The position numbers and the translations under genes were made by a program. Below, one piece after another: positions 32,007-41,589 of a stretch of 43,363 nt of DNA (positions are counted from its first letter, which is position 1; each line of letters starts with the position of its first letter). This stretch comes from Pseudomonadota bacterium (GTDB lineage: Bacteria; Pseudomonadota; Gammaproteobacteria; Burkholderiales; Burkholderiaceae_E): assembly GCA_029779435.1 (NCBI GenBank), contig JAKPAM010000056.1, positions 1-43,363 of the forward strand. Direction: 5' to 3'. The notes beneath the pieces were generated by a model. It saw nothing but the letters and a program-made list of their open reading frames with translations, ran no database searches and was not told where the DNA came from.

Positions 32007-32444
32007 CTGTCTTCTCCTTCGAGTGTGGGAAAACCGTTCTCGCCGAGCAGGGCCTTGCGGGCCGGCTGAAGCGCGCGGGCGCGGGCGAAGCCCGGGCCGA
32101 CGGGCGGTCGGCGAGGTTGACGCCGGACAGGGTACAATACGGAATCCGGCATTGCATACCAGTCTCTTCGCCGGAGCCGCCTGATGAAACCGGCGCCCCG
32201 CGATGAGGGCGATCAACCGGTTCCCATAGTCCGACTCGAACGAGGACGGGACACCCCGGGCGGTTGTCATAAACCCCCTTCGTCTTCCGGACTGGTGCCG
32301 ACGAGTCCCGTGGTCTCGCACCCGGGTCGCTCACAAGGCGACGAGATGCGCTCGCGATATCGTCGAGCCCGCCAGGCGGGCCGATGCGTGGCGTCTTCGC
32401 CTGGCCAGGTCGACGCGGTATCCATTGCCTCAGGTTCAATCTCA
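32007..32444. other. 438-bp non-coding region: divergent promoters and long rhlE leader
   Basis: The region between the divergent thiolase and rhlE genes has no supported gene. The rhlE frame is open back to an ATG at 32184, but the predicted extra 87 residues are not helicase-like. A -10-like TACAAT lies at 32133-32138 with a TTGACG at 32117-32122, only 10 bp apart, so this is not a standard pair. If transcription starts near 32145, rhlE has a leader of about 300 nt, which could be regulated; RhlE messages in other proteobacteria are known to respond to cold. Confidence 0.4.
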
Positions 32445-33968
32445 ATGAGTTTTTCCACGCTCGGTCTGTCCGAGCCCCTCCTGCGCGCGCTCGACGAGTG
32501 CGGCTATACCGAACCCACGCCGATCCAGCGGCAAGCGATCCCCGCCGTGCTCGGCGGCGGCGACCTGCTGGCCGGCGCCCAGACCGGCACCGGCAAGACC
32601 GCCGGCTTCACGCTGCCGATCCTGCAACTGCTGTCCGAGCGCGCCGCGGCGCCGGCATCGTTCCCGCGCGGCAGCGCCGGACCGCGCCGGGTGATCCGCG
32701 CGCTGGTGCTCACGCCGACGCGTGAACTGGCCGCGCAGGTCGAGGAGAACGTGCGCACGTACGGCAAGTACCTGTCGTTCCGCTCGATGGTGATGTTCGG
32801 CGGCGTCGGCATCCATCCGCAGATCAAGCAGTTGCGCGATGGCGTCGACATCCTGGTCGCCACGCCGGGCCGCCTGCTCGACCACGTGTCTCAGCGCACG
32901 ATCGACCTGTCGCGCGTCGAGATCCTCGTGCTCGACGAAGCCGACCGCATGCTGGACATGGGCTTCATCCGCGACATCCGCAAGATCCTCGCGCTGCTGC
33001 CGCCCCGCCGGCAGAATCTGCTGTTCTCCGCGACGTTCTCGGACGAGATCAAGGCGCTGGCCGACAGCCTGCTCGACGAGCCCGACCTGATCGAGGTCGC
33101 GCGCCGCAACGCGACGGCCGAGACGGTCGCGCAGCGCGTGCTGGCCGTGGGTCGTGACCGCAAGCGCGAACTGCTGTCGCACCTGATCCGCCAGAACGAC
33201 TGGTGCCAGGTGCTGGTATTCACGCGTACCAAGCACGGCGCCAACCGGCTGGCCGAGCAACTGAACAAGGACGGCATCACCGCGATGGCGATCCATGGCA
33301 ACAAGAGCCAGGGCGCGCGCACGCGGGCGCTGTCCGAGTTCAAGGGCGGCACGCTGCGCGTGCTGGTGGCCACCGACATCGCGGCGCGCGGCATCGACAT
33401 CGCCGAGCTGCCGCACGTGGTCAACTTCGAGCTGCCGAACGTGCCCGAGGACTACGTGCACCGGATCGGCCGCACCGGCCGCGCGGGCGCGGACGGCGAG
33501 GCCCTGTCGCTCGTGTGCATCGACGAACTGAAGTTCCTGTCCGACATCGAGCGGCTGATCAAGCGTTCGCTGCCGCGCGAGACCGTGCCGGGGTTTGAGC
33601 TCGACCCCAACGACCGGCCCGAACCGATCGAACTCGGTGGCGGTCGCCGGATCAACGGCGGCCTGGGACGCGGGATGCCGCGGCCGGCGCGACAGGGCGG
33701 TGGGGCGCAGGACGGGCGTCGACCGGCGTCGACCAGCGGTACCGGCCAGGATGCGCGCCGGCCCGCTTCGGGCGGCGGACATGACGGCCGCCGCTCGGCC
33801 TCGGGTGGCGCCGCCGGCCATGAAGGGCGGCGTGCGCCGGCTGGTGGTCCGGGGGCGCGCCGTTCGTCCCGCGGTGGCGCGGCGGATGGCCACTCGCGCG
33901 GCGGGCGCGGAGGCAACGGCGGCGGTGGCGGTGGCGGTGGCCGCCGATCCTACGGCCGCGACGACTGA
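32445..33968 (+). CDS. rhlE: DEAD-box ATP-dependent RNA helicase RhlE
   Basis: A 507-residue DEAD-box RNA helicase. The N-terminal Q motif ([19 protein letters not shown] and [10 protein letters not shown]), motif I AQTGTGKT (45-52), motif Ia LTPTREL, motif II DEAD in [13 protein letters not shown] (~163), motif III SATFS, motif [12 protein letters not shown] and motif [12 protein letters not shown] are all intact. From about residue 400 a Gly/Arg-rich, low-complexity tail follows, as in RhlE proteins, where it aids RNA binding. RhlE works in ribosome assembly and RNA turnover. The start MSFSTLGLS at 32445 is the standard RhlE N-terminus. A 7-bp repeat array begins 30 bp after the stop. Confidence 0.93.
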   Translation: MSFSTLGLSEPLLRALDECGYTEPTPIQRQAIPAVLGGGDLLAGAQTGTGKTAGFTLPILQLLSERAAAPASFPRGSAGPRRVIRALVLTPTRELAAQVEENVRTYGKYLSFRSMVMFGGVGIHPQIKQLRDGVDILVATPGRLLDHVSQRTIDLSRVEILVLDEADRMLDMGFIRDIRKILALLPPRRQNLLFSATFSDEIKALADSLLDEPDLIEVARRNATAETVAQRVLAVGRDRKRELLSHLIRQNDWCQVLVFTRTKHGANRLAEQLNKDGITAMAIHGNKSQGARTRALSEFKGGTLRVLVATDIAARGIDIAELPHVVNFELPNVPEDYVHRIGRTGRAGADGEALSLVCIDELKFLSDIERLIKRSLPRETVPGFELDPNDRPEPIELGGGRRINGGLGRGMPRPARQGGGAQDGRRPASTSGTGQDARRPASGGGHDGRRSASGGAAGHEGRRAPAGGPGARRSSRGGAADGHSRGGRGGNGGGGGGGGRRSYGRDD

Positions 33969-33998
33969 GCAGGTGCCGGGCTACGGCTCCAGGCCACC

Positions 33999-34054
33999 AG
34001 AGCCCAGAGCCCAGAGCCCAGAGCCCAGAGCCCAGAGCCCAGAGCCCAGAGCCC
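33999..34054. repeat. 7-bp tandem repeat, (agagccc)8
   Basis: Eight perfect head-to-tail copies of agagccc, plus a partial ninth (agag), 30 bp after the rhlE stop codon. The perfect identity suggests recent slippage or an unstable copy number. The unit is not a multiple of three, in keeping with its non-coding position. Confidence 0.95.
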
Positions 34055-34215
34055 AGAGTCGGGTTCCGGCCGGCGATGTCGGGCCGATGACGCTCGACGG
34101 GTAAGCGATGGGCGAGCGATGGGCGTCCGCCGGGTGTCCATCGTTCGTTCGTGAAAGCGGCCGGCTCGCATGCCGGCCCGCTCGCTGTCGGTGCTTTCGT
34201 CGCCGTTGTCGTAAG

Positions 34216-34240
34216 TTTATGTGTACGACGTCCACATAAA
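34216..34240 (+). promoter_or_regulatory. Inverted repeat upstream of the DUF1428 gene
   Basis: tttatgtg (34216-34223) and cacataaa (34233-34240) form an 8-bp inverted repeat with a 9-bp spacer, an A+T-rich dyad in very G+C-rich surroundings, 59 bp before the ATG. It looks like an operator for a dimeric regulator; no regulator gene is adjacent. Confidence 0.4.
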
Positions 34241-34299
34241 GAAGCTGGCCGCCTGAGGCGGCCTCAGCGTTGGCTTCCCCAATCAACGAGGAGATGACG

Positions 34300-34659
34300 A
34301 TGGACGGTTACGTCGACGGTTTCGTGGTGCCGGTCCACAAGGACCGGATCGAGGACTATCGCAAGGTGGCCGAGACAGCGGCCGATGTCTGGATGGAGCA
34401 TGGCGCGCTCGAGTATTGGGAGTGCGTTGCCGATGACGTGCAGCCCGGCAAGGTGACGTCGTTTCCGCAGGCGGTGCAGTTGAAGGACGACGAGGTGGTC
34501 GTGTTCGCGTGGATCCGCTATCCGTCGCGTGCGCGCCGCGACGAGATCAACGCGAAGGTGATGAAGGATCCGCGGATGATCGGCATGGATCCGGCGATGA
34601 TGCCATTCGACGGCATGCGCATGTTCTGGGGTGGCTTCAAGCCGCTGGTCGTGCGCTGA
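34300..34659 (+). CDS. DUF1428 family protein
   Basis: A 119-residue protein with the DUF1428 pattern: DGYVDGFVVPVHKDRIEDYR at the start, then VWMEHGALEYWECVADDV, VVFAWIRYPSRARRDEINAKVM and, at the end, MRMFWGGFKPLV. The family adopts a ferredoxin-like (ABM-type) fold and is of unknown function. The ATG at 34300 is supported by GAGGAG 6-11 nt upstream; ATG at 34294 is an alternative. An A+T-rich dyad 59 bp upstream may control it. It stands alone between rhlE and the convergent CoA-transferase gene. Confidence 0.85.
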   Translation: MDGYVDGFVVPVHKDRIEDYRKVAETAADVWMEHGALEYWECVADDVQPGKVTSFPQAVQLKDDEVVVFAWIRYPSRARRDEINAKVMKDPRMIGMDPAMMPFDGMRMFWGGFKPLVVR

Positions 34660-34680
34660 GGAGGTCGGAGGCCGGGTGAC

Positions 34681-34699
34681 GCCCGGGCCCGCCCCGGGC
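34681..34699. terminator. GC hairpin after the DUF1428 gene
   Basis: gcccggg (34681-34687) pairs with cccgggc (34693-34699) across a 5-nt loop, 21 bp beyond the DUF1428 stop and in the gap before the convergent CoA-transferase. There is no T tract, so it is only a possible terminator. Confidence 0.3.
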
Positions 34700-34788
34700 C
34701 GGCCACGTTGTGCGCATGCCAGCGGGCCGTTTAGGGTGAATCGGTGGGCGAGCAGTGACGATCGCGCTCGATTGTCATCTGACCGACG

Positions 34789-36207
34789 TTATCCGATGAC
34801 ACCGCGCTCGCGCCACTCGGCGATCCGCGCGTCGTCGTAGCCTGCTTCGCGCAGCACCGCATCGCTATGCTGGCCGAGCGTGGGAGCCGGCGTGCGCAGC
34901 GAACCCGGCGTGCGCGACAGCTTGGGCACGATGCCGGGAACGTCCAGCGCCAGGCCGTCGGCCGTGCGCGTGCGCACGATCATCTCGCGCGCCCGGTATT
35001 GCGGGTCGGCGCTGATATCGGCGACCGTGTAGAGGCGCCCGCCCGGTACCTGCGCGGCGTCAAGGGCCGCGAGCACTTCGTTGACGCCACGCTCGCGCGT
35101 CCACGCTCCGATCGCTCCATCGATCTCGCCGACGCGCGCGACACGGCCGTCGTTGTGCCGCAGCGCGGGATCGTCGGCCAGGTCGGCCCGGCCGATCGCG
35201 CGCATCAGGCGCTGGAAGATGCTGTCGCCATTGCCGGCCACCAGCACCCAGCCGTCGCGGCACGGGTAAGCGTTGCTCGGCGCGATGCCGGGCAGCGCGC
35301 TGCCGGCCGGTTCGCGCACCGCGCCGAACGCGCTGTACTCGGGCAGCAGGCTTTCCATGCAGTTGAACACCGATTCGTAGAGCGCGACGTCGACGACCTG
35401 TCCGCGGCCGCCGCGCTGGTCCCGTTCGCGCAGCGCCGCCAGCACGCCGATCGTGCCGTGCAGCGCGGCCAGCGTATCGCCGATGCTGACGCCCACGCGC
35501 ACCGGTACGCGGCCGGGTTCGGCGGTCAGGCGGCGCAGCCCGCCCATCGCCTCGCCGACGACGCCGAAACCGGGCTTGTCCTTGTACGGACCGGTCTGGC
35601 CGTAGCCGGAAATGCGCAGCATGATCAGGCCGGGGTTGTCGCGCGCCAGCACGTCATAAGCGAGGCCCCATTGCTCCATCATCCCGGGCTTGAAATTTTC
35701 GACCAGGATGTCGGCCTGCGCGGCGAGCCGACGCACGATCGCCTGGCCGTCGGGCGTGCGCAGGTCCAGCGCCAGCGAACGCTTGTTGCGCGACTGGACT
35801 TCCCACCATACCGACGTGCCGGCGTGCAGCATCCGCCACTTGCGCAGCGGGTCGCCGCTGCCGGGCGGTTCGATCTTGATCACGTCGGCGCCGAGGTCGC
35901 CGAGCGTCTTCGCGCAGAACGGCCCGGCGATCAACTGGCCCAGCTCGAGCACGCGCACGCCCGCCAGCGGTCCGGATCGGGCGTCGGGCACCGGGCCGCC
36001 GGGCGAATCCAGCGCTGAGCCGTCAGGCGAATCCAACATCGAGCCGGCAGGCGAGTCCAATCCTGCATCGGCAGGCGAGTCCAATCCCGCACCGGCAGCC
36101 GAATCCAATCCCGCCCCGGCGGGTGAGTCGAATCCCGAACCGGTCGGTGATGCGGGCGATGATCGGTCGGGGCGCGGGTCGGCGCCGGGCGAAGAGGGCA
36201 CGGTCAT
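34789..36207 (-). CDS. CaiB/BaiF family (class III) CoA-transferase
   Basis: A 472-residue class III CoA-transferase, which moves CoA between carboxylic acids. The core starts with GPLAGVRVLELGQLIAGPFC (79-98), followed by LGDLGADVIKIEPP and the family segment RNKRSLALDLRTPDG. D244 in SIGDTLAALHG is at the place of the catalytic Asp of formyl-CoA transferase. The first ~72 residues are not typical: they are Ser/Asp/Pro/Ala/Gly repeats such as AGLDSPAG encoded by 24-bp repeats. A GTG at 35991 (Val73) would give the usual family N-terminus, so the repeats might be untranslated leader. The small membrane protein gene lies 21 bp upstream on the same strand. The acyl substrate is unknown. Confidence 0.88.
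   Translation of the reverse strand: MTVPSSPGADPRPDRSSPASPTGSGFDSPAGAGLDSAAGAGLDSPADAGLDSPAGSMLDSPDGSALDSPGGPVPDARSGPLAGVRVLELGQLIAGPFCAKTLGDLGADVIKIEPPGSGDPLRKWRMLHAGTSVWWEVQSRNKRSLALDLRTPDGQAIVRRLAAQADILVENFKPGMMEQWGLAYDVLARDNPGLIMLRISGYGQTGPYKDKPGFGVVGEAMGGLRRLTAEPGRVPVRVGVSIGDTLAALHGTIGVLAALRERDQRGGRGQVVDVALYESVFNCMESLLPEYSAFGAVREPAGSALPGIAPSNAYPCRDGWVLVAGNGDSIFQRLMRAIGRADLADDPALRHNDGRVARVGEIDGAIGAWTRERGVNEVLAALDAAQVPGGRLYTVADISADPQYRAREMIVRTRTADGLALDVPGIVPKLSRTPGSLRTPAPTLGQHSDAVLREAGYDDARIAEWRERGVIG
36002..36145 (-). repeat. 24-bp tandem repeat (six units) at the 5' end of the CoA-transferase gene
   Basis: Six successive diverged 24-bp units (plus-strand starts 36002, 36026, 36050, 36074, 36098 and 36122), each opening with ggcgaatcc or a near variant. 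Read on the minus strand they encode eight-residue repeats of the AGLDSPAG kind. Units differ by a few bases each, so the array is older than the NRPS and rhlE arrays. Confidence 0.9.
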
Positions 36208-36228
36208 GGCGTTTCCCGGCGGGGCGTG

Positions 36229-36573
36229 TCAGTCCCGGCCCATCAGCAGCGAGCTGACGGCCCAACTGATCAGGCTGTACACCAGCGCGCCGACGATCGC
36301 CCAGCCGAAGCTGGCCACCGTGAAGCCATCGACCAGTCGCGACGTGACCCAGAACAGCAGGCCGTTGATGACCAGCGTGAACAGCCCGAGCGTCAACAGG
36401 TTGATCGGCAGCGTCAGGACCACCAGCACCGGCCGGATGAACACGTTGAGCAATCCCAGCACCAGCGCGACGACGAGCGCGGTCCCGAAGCTGCCGATCT
36501 GCACGGCCGACAGCAGGTAAGGAAGCGCGAGCAGGCAAAGGGCGTTGATCGCCCATCCGAGTAGAATTCGCAT
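36229..36573 (-). CDS. Phage-holin-like (PF04020/YvlD type) small membrane protein
   Basis: A 114-residue protein made of about four hydrophobic helices: ILLGWAINALCLLALPYLL, TALVVALVLGLLNVFI, VLTLPINLLTLGLFTLVIN and FGWAIVGALVYSLISWAVSSLL. The motif LNVFIRPVLVVLTLPINLLT marks the DUF360/YvlD group, often annotated as phage holin family although most members are chromosomal membrane proteins of unknown function. The start at 36573 has GGAG 7-8 nt upstream. It is divergent from the acyl-CoA dehydrogenase gene, whose start is 43 bp away, and is followed by the CoA-transferase on the same strand. Confidence 0.88.
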   Translation of the reverse strand: MRILLGWAINALCLLALPYLLSAVQIGSFGTALVVALVLGLLNVFIRPVLVVLTLPINLLTLGLFTLVINGLLFWVTSRLVDGFTVASFGWAIVGALVYSLISWAVSSLLMGRD

Positions 36574-36616
36574 CCGTACAGCTCCATTACCAGTAGAACA
36601 CCCTCAGAACCCCATC

Positions 36617-37777
<1,161 letters not shown>

Positions 37778-37875
37778 GCACGGCACGACGGGCGGTGGAC
37801 GCCGCCCCGACGTGAACGAACCCCGGGCGCGCGCCTCGCTGCAGGCGCCCGCGCAATGATCAGCAGGAGACATCG

Positions 37876-38364
37876 ATGGCCACGAGCCCCGAAGCGCGAT
37901 TGCAGGAACTGGGCCTGGTGCTGCCGGCACCGACCCGCGTGCCGCCAAGCGTGCATCTGCCGTTCGCGTTCGTGCATGTCGTCGGGCGGCGCGTGCTGAT
38001 CTCGGGGCACGGGCCGACCGATGCGGACGGGCATCTGTGCGGCCCGTTCGGCAAGGTCGGGCTCGATCTGTCGGCCGAACAGGCGTTCGACGCGGCGCGC
38101 GCGACCGCGTTGTCGATCCTGGCCGACGTGCGCGACGTGCTCGGTTCGCTGGACCGGGTCGGACAGTGGGTGCGCGTGTTCGGCATGGTCAATGCGCACA
38201 AGGGCTTCACCGGGTTGCCGCAGGTCATCAACGGCTGTTCGCAACTGCTGCTCGACGTGTTCGGCGAAGAGGTCGGCCGGCACGCGCGCTCGGCGGTCGG
38301 CATGGCCGAGCTGCCCTGGAACATCCCGGTCGAGATCGAAGCCGAACTGCTGCTGCGCGACTGA
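37876..38364 (+). CDS. Rid-like protein (YjgF-type, PF14588 group)
   Basis: A 162-residue member of the longer Rid-like group: LVLPAPTRVPPSVHLPF at the start, then GRRVLISGHGPTDADG and GHARSAVGMAELP-like residues before NIPVEIEAELLL. At the place of the RidA substrate-binding Arg this protein has Glu (AELPWNIP), so classical imine deaminase activity is not expected. The ATG at 37876 has AGGAGA 6-11 nt upstream. It is the second Rid-family protein in this window and, like the first, lacks the key Arg. Its place between acyl-CoA dehydrogenase and gamma-glutamyltransferase genes suggests a role in small-molecule catabolism, unproven. Confidence 0.85.
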   Translation: MATSPEARLQELGLVLPAPTRVPPSVHLPFAFVHVVGRRVLISGHGPTDADGHLCGPFGKVGLDLSAEQAFDAARATALSILADVRDVLGSLDRVGQWVRVFGMVNAHKGFTGLPQVINGCSQLLLDVFGEEVGRHARSAVGMAELPWNIPVEIEAELLLRD

Positions 38365-38484
38365 GGCAACGCAGATCCATCCGCCGGGTTCGGCACAACC
38401 GCTGTCGGGCGAACGGATCGGTATTTCCCTCGGTCCCGCTCGCGCCGGGATCGATCTCGCGGGCCGATGCAATATCATGGCGCG

Positions 38485-40086
38485 ATGAAACCCTTCGATC
38501 CCGCCCAGCCCTTCGCCGCCCAGCGCCCGCCGGTGCTGGCCCGCAACGTCGTCGCCTGTTCGCAGCCGCTGGCCGCGCAGGCCGGCTTGCAGATGCTGGC
38601 CCGCGGCGGCAACGCGATCGACGCGGCGCTGGCCGCCGCGATCACGTTGACGGTCGTCGAGCCGGTGATGAACGGCATCGGCGGCGACGGATTCTCGCTG
38701 GTCTGGGACGGCGCCCGGCTGCACGGATTGAACGCCTCGGGCCGCTCGCCGGCCGCCTGGACGCCGGCGCGCTTCGCCGGCAGGACGCAGATGCCGCCGA
38801 TCGGCTGGGACACGGTGACCGTGCCCGGCGCTGTGTCGCAATGGGTGCAGTTGTCCGATCGGTTCGGCGCGCTGCCGTTCGCCGATCTGTTCGAGCCCGC
38901 GATCCGCTACGCGACCGACGGATTCGCGGTGTCGCCGGTGATCGCCCGCCAATGGGCCGCTGCGGCGGCCTCACCGCTGGCCGAGCAGCCGGGCTTCGCG
39001 CAGGCGTTCCTGCCCGGGGGCCGCGCACCGCGCGCCGGCGAGCGCTGGACGTTCGCCGCTCAGGCGCGGACGCTGGCCGACATCGCCGCCACCAAGGGCG
39101 AATCGTTCTATCGCGGGCGGCTCGCGAACCTGATCGCCGACTGGGCGCAACGCACCGGCGGGGCGATCACCGCTGACGACCTGGCCGCGCACGAGGCCGA
39201 ATGGGTCGAACCGATCCGCACCGACTACCACGGCTACACGCTCCACGAGATCCCGCCGAACGGCTCGGGTGTGGCCGCGCTGATCGCGCTGGGCGTGCTC
39301 GAACGCCTGCCGGTCGCGCATACGGCGCCCGGCTCGGCCGAGCGCCTGCACTTGCAGATCGAGGCGATGCGGCTGGCCTTCGCCGATGCGCATGCGTTCG
39401 TCGGCGAACCGGCGGCGATGCGCGTCGGCGTCAGCGACCTGCTCGATCCCGATTACCTGGGCGCGCGCGCGGCGCTCGTCGATCCGCAGCGGGCCGGCCA
39501 GCCGGGGCCGGGCGCGCCGACCGGCGGCACCGTCTACCTGTGCGCGGCTGACGCGCAGGGCCGGATGGTGTCGCTGATCCAGTCCAACTATCACGGCTTC
39601 GGCTCGGGCGTCGTCGTGCCCGACACCGGGATCGCGCTGCACAACCGCGGCCTCGGTTTCAAGCTGATCCCGGGCCATCCGGACGAGGTCGGGCCGCGCA
39701 AGCGGCCGTTCCACACGATCCTGCCGGCTTTCCTCAGCCGGGATGGCGCGCCGGTGATGGCGTTCGGCGTGATGGGCGGCAACATGCAGCCGCAGGGCCA
39801 CGTGCAGGTCGCGATGCGCTACGTCGATGACGGGCTCAATCCGCAGGCCTGCTCGGATGCGCCGCGCTGGCGGATCGACGACCACGGGCGGCTGGTCGTC
39901 GAGGCGGCAATGCCGGCCGAGACGGTGGCGGGACTGCGCGCGCGCGGGCATGACGTCGAGGTCCGCCCGGCCGATTCGCTGGAGTTCGGCAGTTGCCAGG
40001 CGATCGCCCGGCTGTCGGCGGACCTGGCCGACGGCTACGTCGCCGGTTCGGACCACCGCCGGGACGGACAAGCGGTGGGTTTCTGA
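38485..40086 (+). CDS. Gamma-glutamyltransferase-family N-terminal nucleophile hydrolase
   Basis: A 533-residue gamma-glutamyltransferase-family protein, translated as one chain and cut by itself into two subunits. Marks of the family are AARGGNA-like RGGNAIDAALAAAITLTVVEP (40-60), NGIGGDGFSLVWDG, SDYHGYTLHEIPPNGSG-like segment near 247-262, and T349 in PTGGTVYLCAAD, aligned with the nucleophilic Thr391 of E. coli GGT. There is no signal peptide, so it should be cytoplasmic, as in the YwrD-type group rather than periplasmic GGT. It may hydrolyse gamma-glutamyl or other amide bonds; the substrate is not known. The ATG at 38485 is chosen for alignment; ATG 38467 is possible. Confidence 0.9.
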   Translation: MKPFDPAQPFAAQRPPVLARNVVACSQPLAAQAGLQMLARGGNAIDAALAAAITLTVVEPVMNGIGGDGFSLVWDGARLHGLNASGRSPAAWTPARFAGRTQMPPIGWDTVTVPGAVSQWVQLSDRFGALPFADLFEPAIRYATDGFAVSPVIARQWAAAAASPLAEQPGFAQAFLPGGRAPRAGERWTFAAQARTLADIAATKGESFYRGRLANLIADWAQRTGGAITADDLAAHEAEWVEPIRTDYHGYTLHEIPPNGSGVAALIALGVLERLPVAHTAPGSAERLHLQIEAMRLAFADAHAFVGEPAAMRVGVSDLLDPDYLGARAALVDPQRAGQPGPGAPTGGTVYLCAADAQGRMVSLIQSNYHGFGSGVVVPDTGIALHNRGLGFKLIPGHPDEVGPRKRPFHTILPAFLSRDGAPVMAFGVMGGNMQPQGHVQVAMRYVDDGLNPQACSDAPRWRIDDHGRLVVEAAMPAETVAGLRARGHDVEVRPADSLEFGSCQAIARLSADLADGYVAGSDHRRDGQAVGF

Positions 40087-40097
40087 GCGCCGCGCGC

Positions 40098-40137
40098 CTT
40101 CGAGCCTGTCGAGCCGCTTGACAGGAGCCTGTCGAAG
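40098..40137. repeat. Dyad resembling the ttcgacaggctc interspersed repeat
   Basis: Downstream of the gamma-glutamyltransferase gene, cttcga (40098-40103)/tcgaag (40132-40137) and cctgtc (40105-40110)/gacagg (40120-40125) make nested inverted repeats. The sequence resembles a short interspersed element (cttcgacaggctc) common in proteobacterial intergenic regions. It may also act as a terminator stem. Confidence 0.5.
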
Positions 40138-40281
40138 CTTCGGCCCGGGCCACCACGTATCGGTGCTGCAATCGCTGTAACCGAATGTAATCGAGGCAAG
40201 GCCGCTCGATGTTTTCCAAGAGGCCGGCGCGCTAACATGCCGGCCTCCCCCTCGATAATTCACCTCGTTCACGGAATTTGC

Positions 40282-41535
40282 ATGAAGATCGGTAGCGGAC
40301 GGTTCGGACGGATCCCCTGCATGGCGGCGGCGCTGGTTGCGATGGCGGCGGTAGGGGCCTGCGGCAGCGGCGGCCTGGGCGGCGGCGGCAGTCCTCCCGA
40401 TGCCCCGACCAACGTCTCGATCAAGAACGGCGACCAGCACGTGATGGTCAGTTGGAACAGCGAGCCGGGCATCAACTACTGGATCTTCTGCGCAACCGAT
40501 CCGTCGATCACGCTGGACAATTGGACGACATTACCCAACCCGGTATCGCGCATCGATGCGACGTCGCCGCAGATGGTGACGGGGCTGACCAACGGGCTCA
40601 GCTATAGCTGCATCGTCAACGGCAGGCACGACAAGGACAAGGGGGGGGACGCCAGTCCGGCCGTGACGGCCATGACGCGCCCCGCCGGAGCGGAGTGGGT
40701 CGCCGAGGCCCCGTGGTCGAACGGCAACGTCAATGGCATCGCGTTCGGCAACAAGAACCTGGTGGCGGTCGGCGACGGCGGCGGCTTGTGGTATTCGACC
40801 GACAACGTGACGTGGACGCCGGTGTCGGTGACGACGAACAACCTGAACGCGGTGACCTACGGCAATGGCCGCTTCGTGGCGGTCGGCGACGGCGGCACCG
40901 TGGTCACCAGTACCGATGGCCTGAGCTGGTCGGCCGACACGCCGCACACCACGGCCAACCTGTATGCGGTGCAGGCCTTCGGCTCGCGCTACGTCGCTGC
41001 CGGTGCGGGCGGCACGCTGATCCACAACGGGGACGGTACCGACTGGGACGTCATCGACGTGGGCACGACCGAAAACCTGTACGGACTGGCCGCCAACACG
41101 GATACCGGCGTGATGATCGTCGTCGGCGCCCGCGGCACGATGCGCAGCACGACCGATACCCTGACCTGGACGACGGTCGCGGCGCCGACCAGCGCCGACC
41201 TGCGATCGGTGGCCTATGGCAACGGCCGGTTCGCCGTGGTCGGAGCCGGCGGCGTGCAGTTGTCCAGCGCGGACGGCGCGACCTGGGCCCAGGCGCCGGC
41301 CCTGACGGCCAGCACGCTGAACAACGTGACCTATAACGCCAATATCGTCGGCGGCATCACGTACAGCACGCGTTTCGTGGCGGTCGGCGACGATGGCGTG
41401 GCGCTGTACAGCGATGACGGGCTCGCCTGGGGCCTGACCAACGGGGGCACGACCGCGTCGCTGCGCGGCGTGGTGTTCGGGTTGAGCCGCTACAAGGCGG
41501 TGGGAACCGGTGGCGTGACGACCGCTTCGTATTGA
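40282..41535 (+). CDS. Lipoprotein with fibronectin III-like domain and repeat beta-propeller
   Basis: A 417-residue predicted outer-membrane or periplasmic lipoprotein. The signal peptide has a lipobox ending AVGAC with the lipidated Cys at residue 27. Residues ~40-130 look like a fibronectin type III domain (PDAPTNVSIKNGDQHVMVSW and MVTGLTNGLSYSCIVNG). The rest is about six repeats of roughly 40 residues with the pattern YGNGRFVAVGDGGTVVTSTDGLSW-like cores, i.e. a Ycf48/BNR-like beta-propeller. No catalytic motif is seen; binding or adhesion is the natural guess. The ATG at 40282 is preferred over ATG 40237, which would bury the signal peptide. It lies upstream of the RND genes but has no clear link to them. 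Confidence 0.82.
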   Translation: MKIGSGRFGRIPCMAAALVAMAAVGACGSGGLGGGGSPPDAPTNVSIKNGDQHVMVSWNSEPGINYWIFCATDPSITLDNWTTLPNPVSRIDATSPQMVTGLTNGLSYSCIVNGRHDKDKGGDASPAVTAMTRPAGAEWVAEAPWSNGNVNGIAFGNKNLVAVGDGGGLWYSTDNVTWTPVSVTTNNLNAVTYGNGRFVAVGDGGTVVTSTDGLSWSADTPHTTANLYAVQAFGSRYVAAGAGGTLIHNGDGTDWDVIDVGTTENLYGLAANTDTGVMIVVGARGTMRSTTDTLTWTTVAAPTSADLRSVAYGNGRFAVVGAGGVQLSSADGATWAQAPALTASTLNNVTYNANIVGGITYSTRFVAVGDDGVALYSDDGLAWGLTNGGTTASLRGVVFGLSRYKAVGTGGVTTASY

Positions 41536-41589
41536 TCGCCAACCGCGGCGGTCGATGGTTTTCGTTCGGCGATCTTTGATACAGAGTCC

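Larger units (their letters stand above)
33969..34299. other. Intergenic region with 7-bp repeats and an operator-like dyad
   Basis: This 331-bp gap between rhlE and the DUF1428 gene contains the heptanucleotide array and, nearer the downstream gene, an 8-bp-arm inverted repeat, both listed separately. Apart from these I see no gene or RNA; the frames that cross it have no protein-like character. Confidence 0.7.

Noticed and set aside
32184..32444. 87-residue N-terminal extension of RhlE
   Set aside because: The canonical MSFSTLGLS start is at 32445, and the extension has no helicase similarity.
34789..36207. Loss of a catalytic Asp in the CoA-transferase, because PGFG replaces PGFD
   Set aside because: The catalytic Asp of formyl-CoA transferase lies further on; D244 in SIGDTLAALHG fills that place.
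36229..36573. Prophage remnant, suggested by the holin-like name
   Set aside because: The protein belongs to a chromosomal membrane family and no other phage gene is near.
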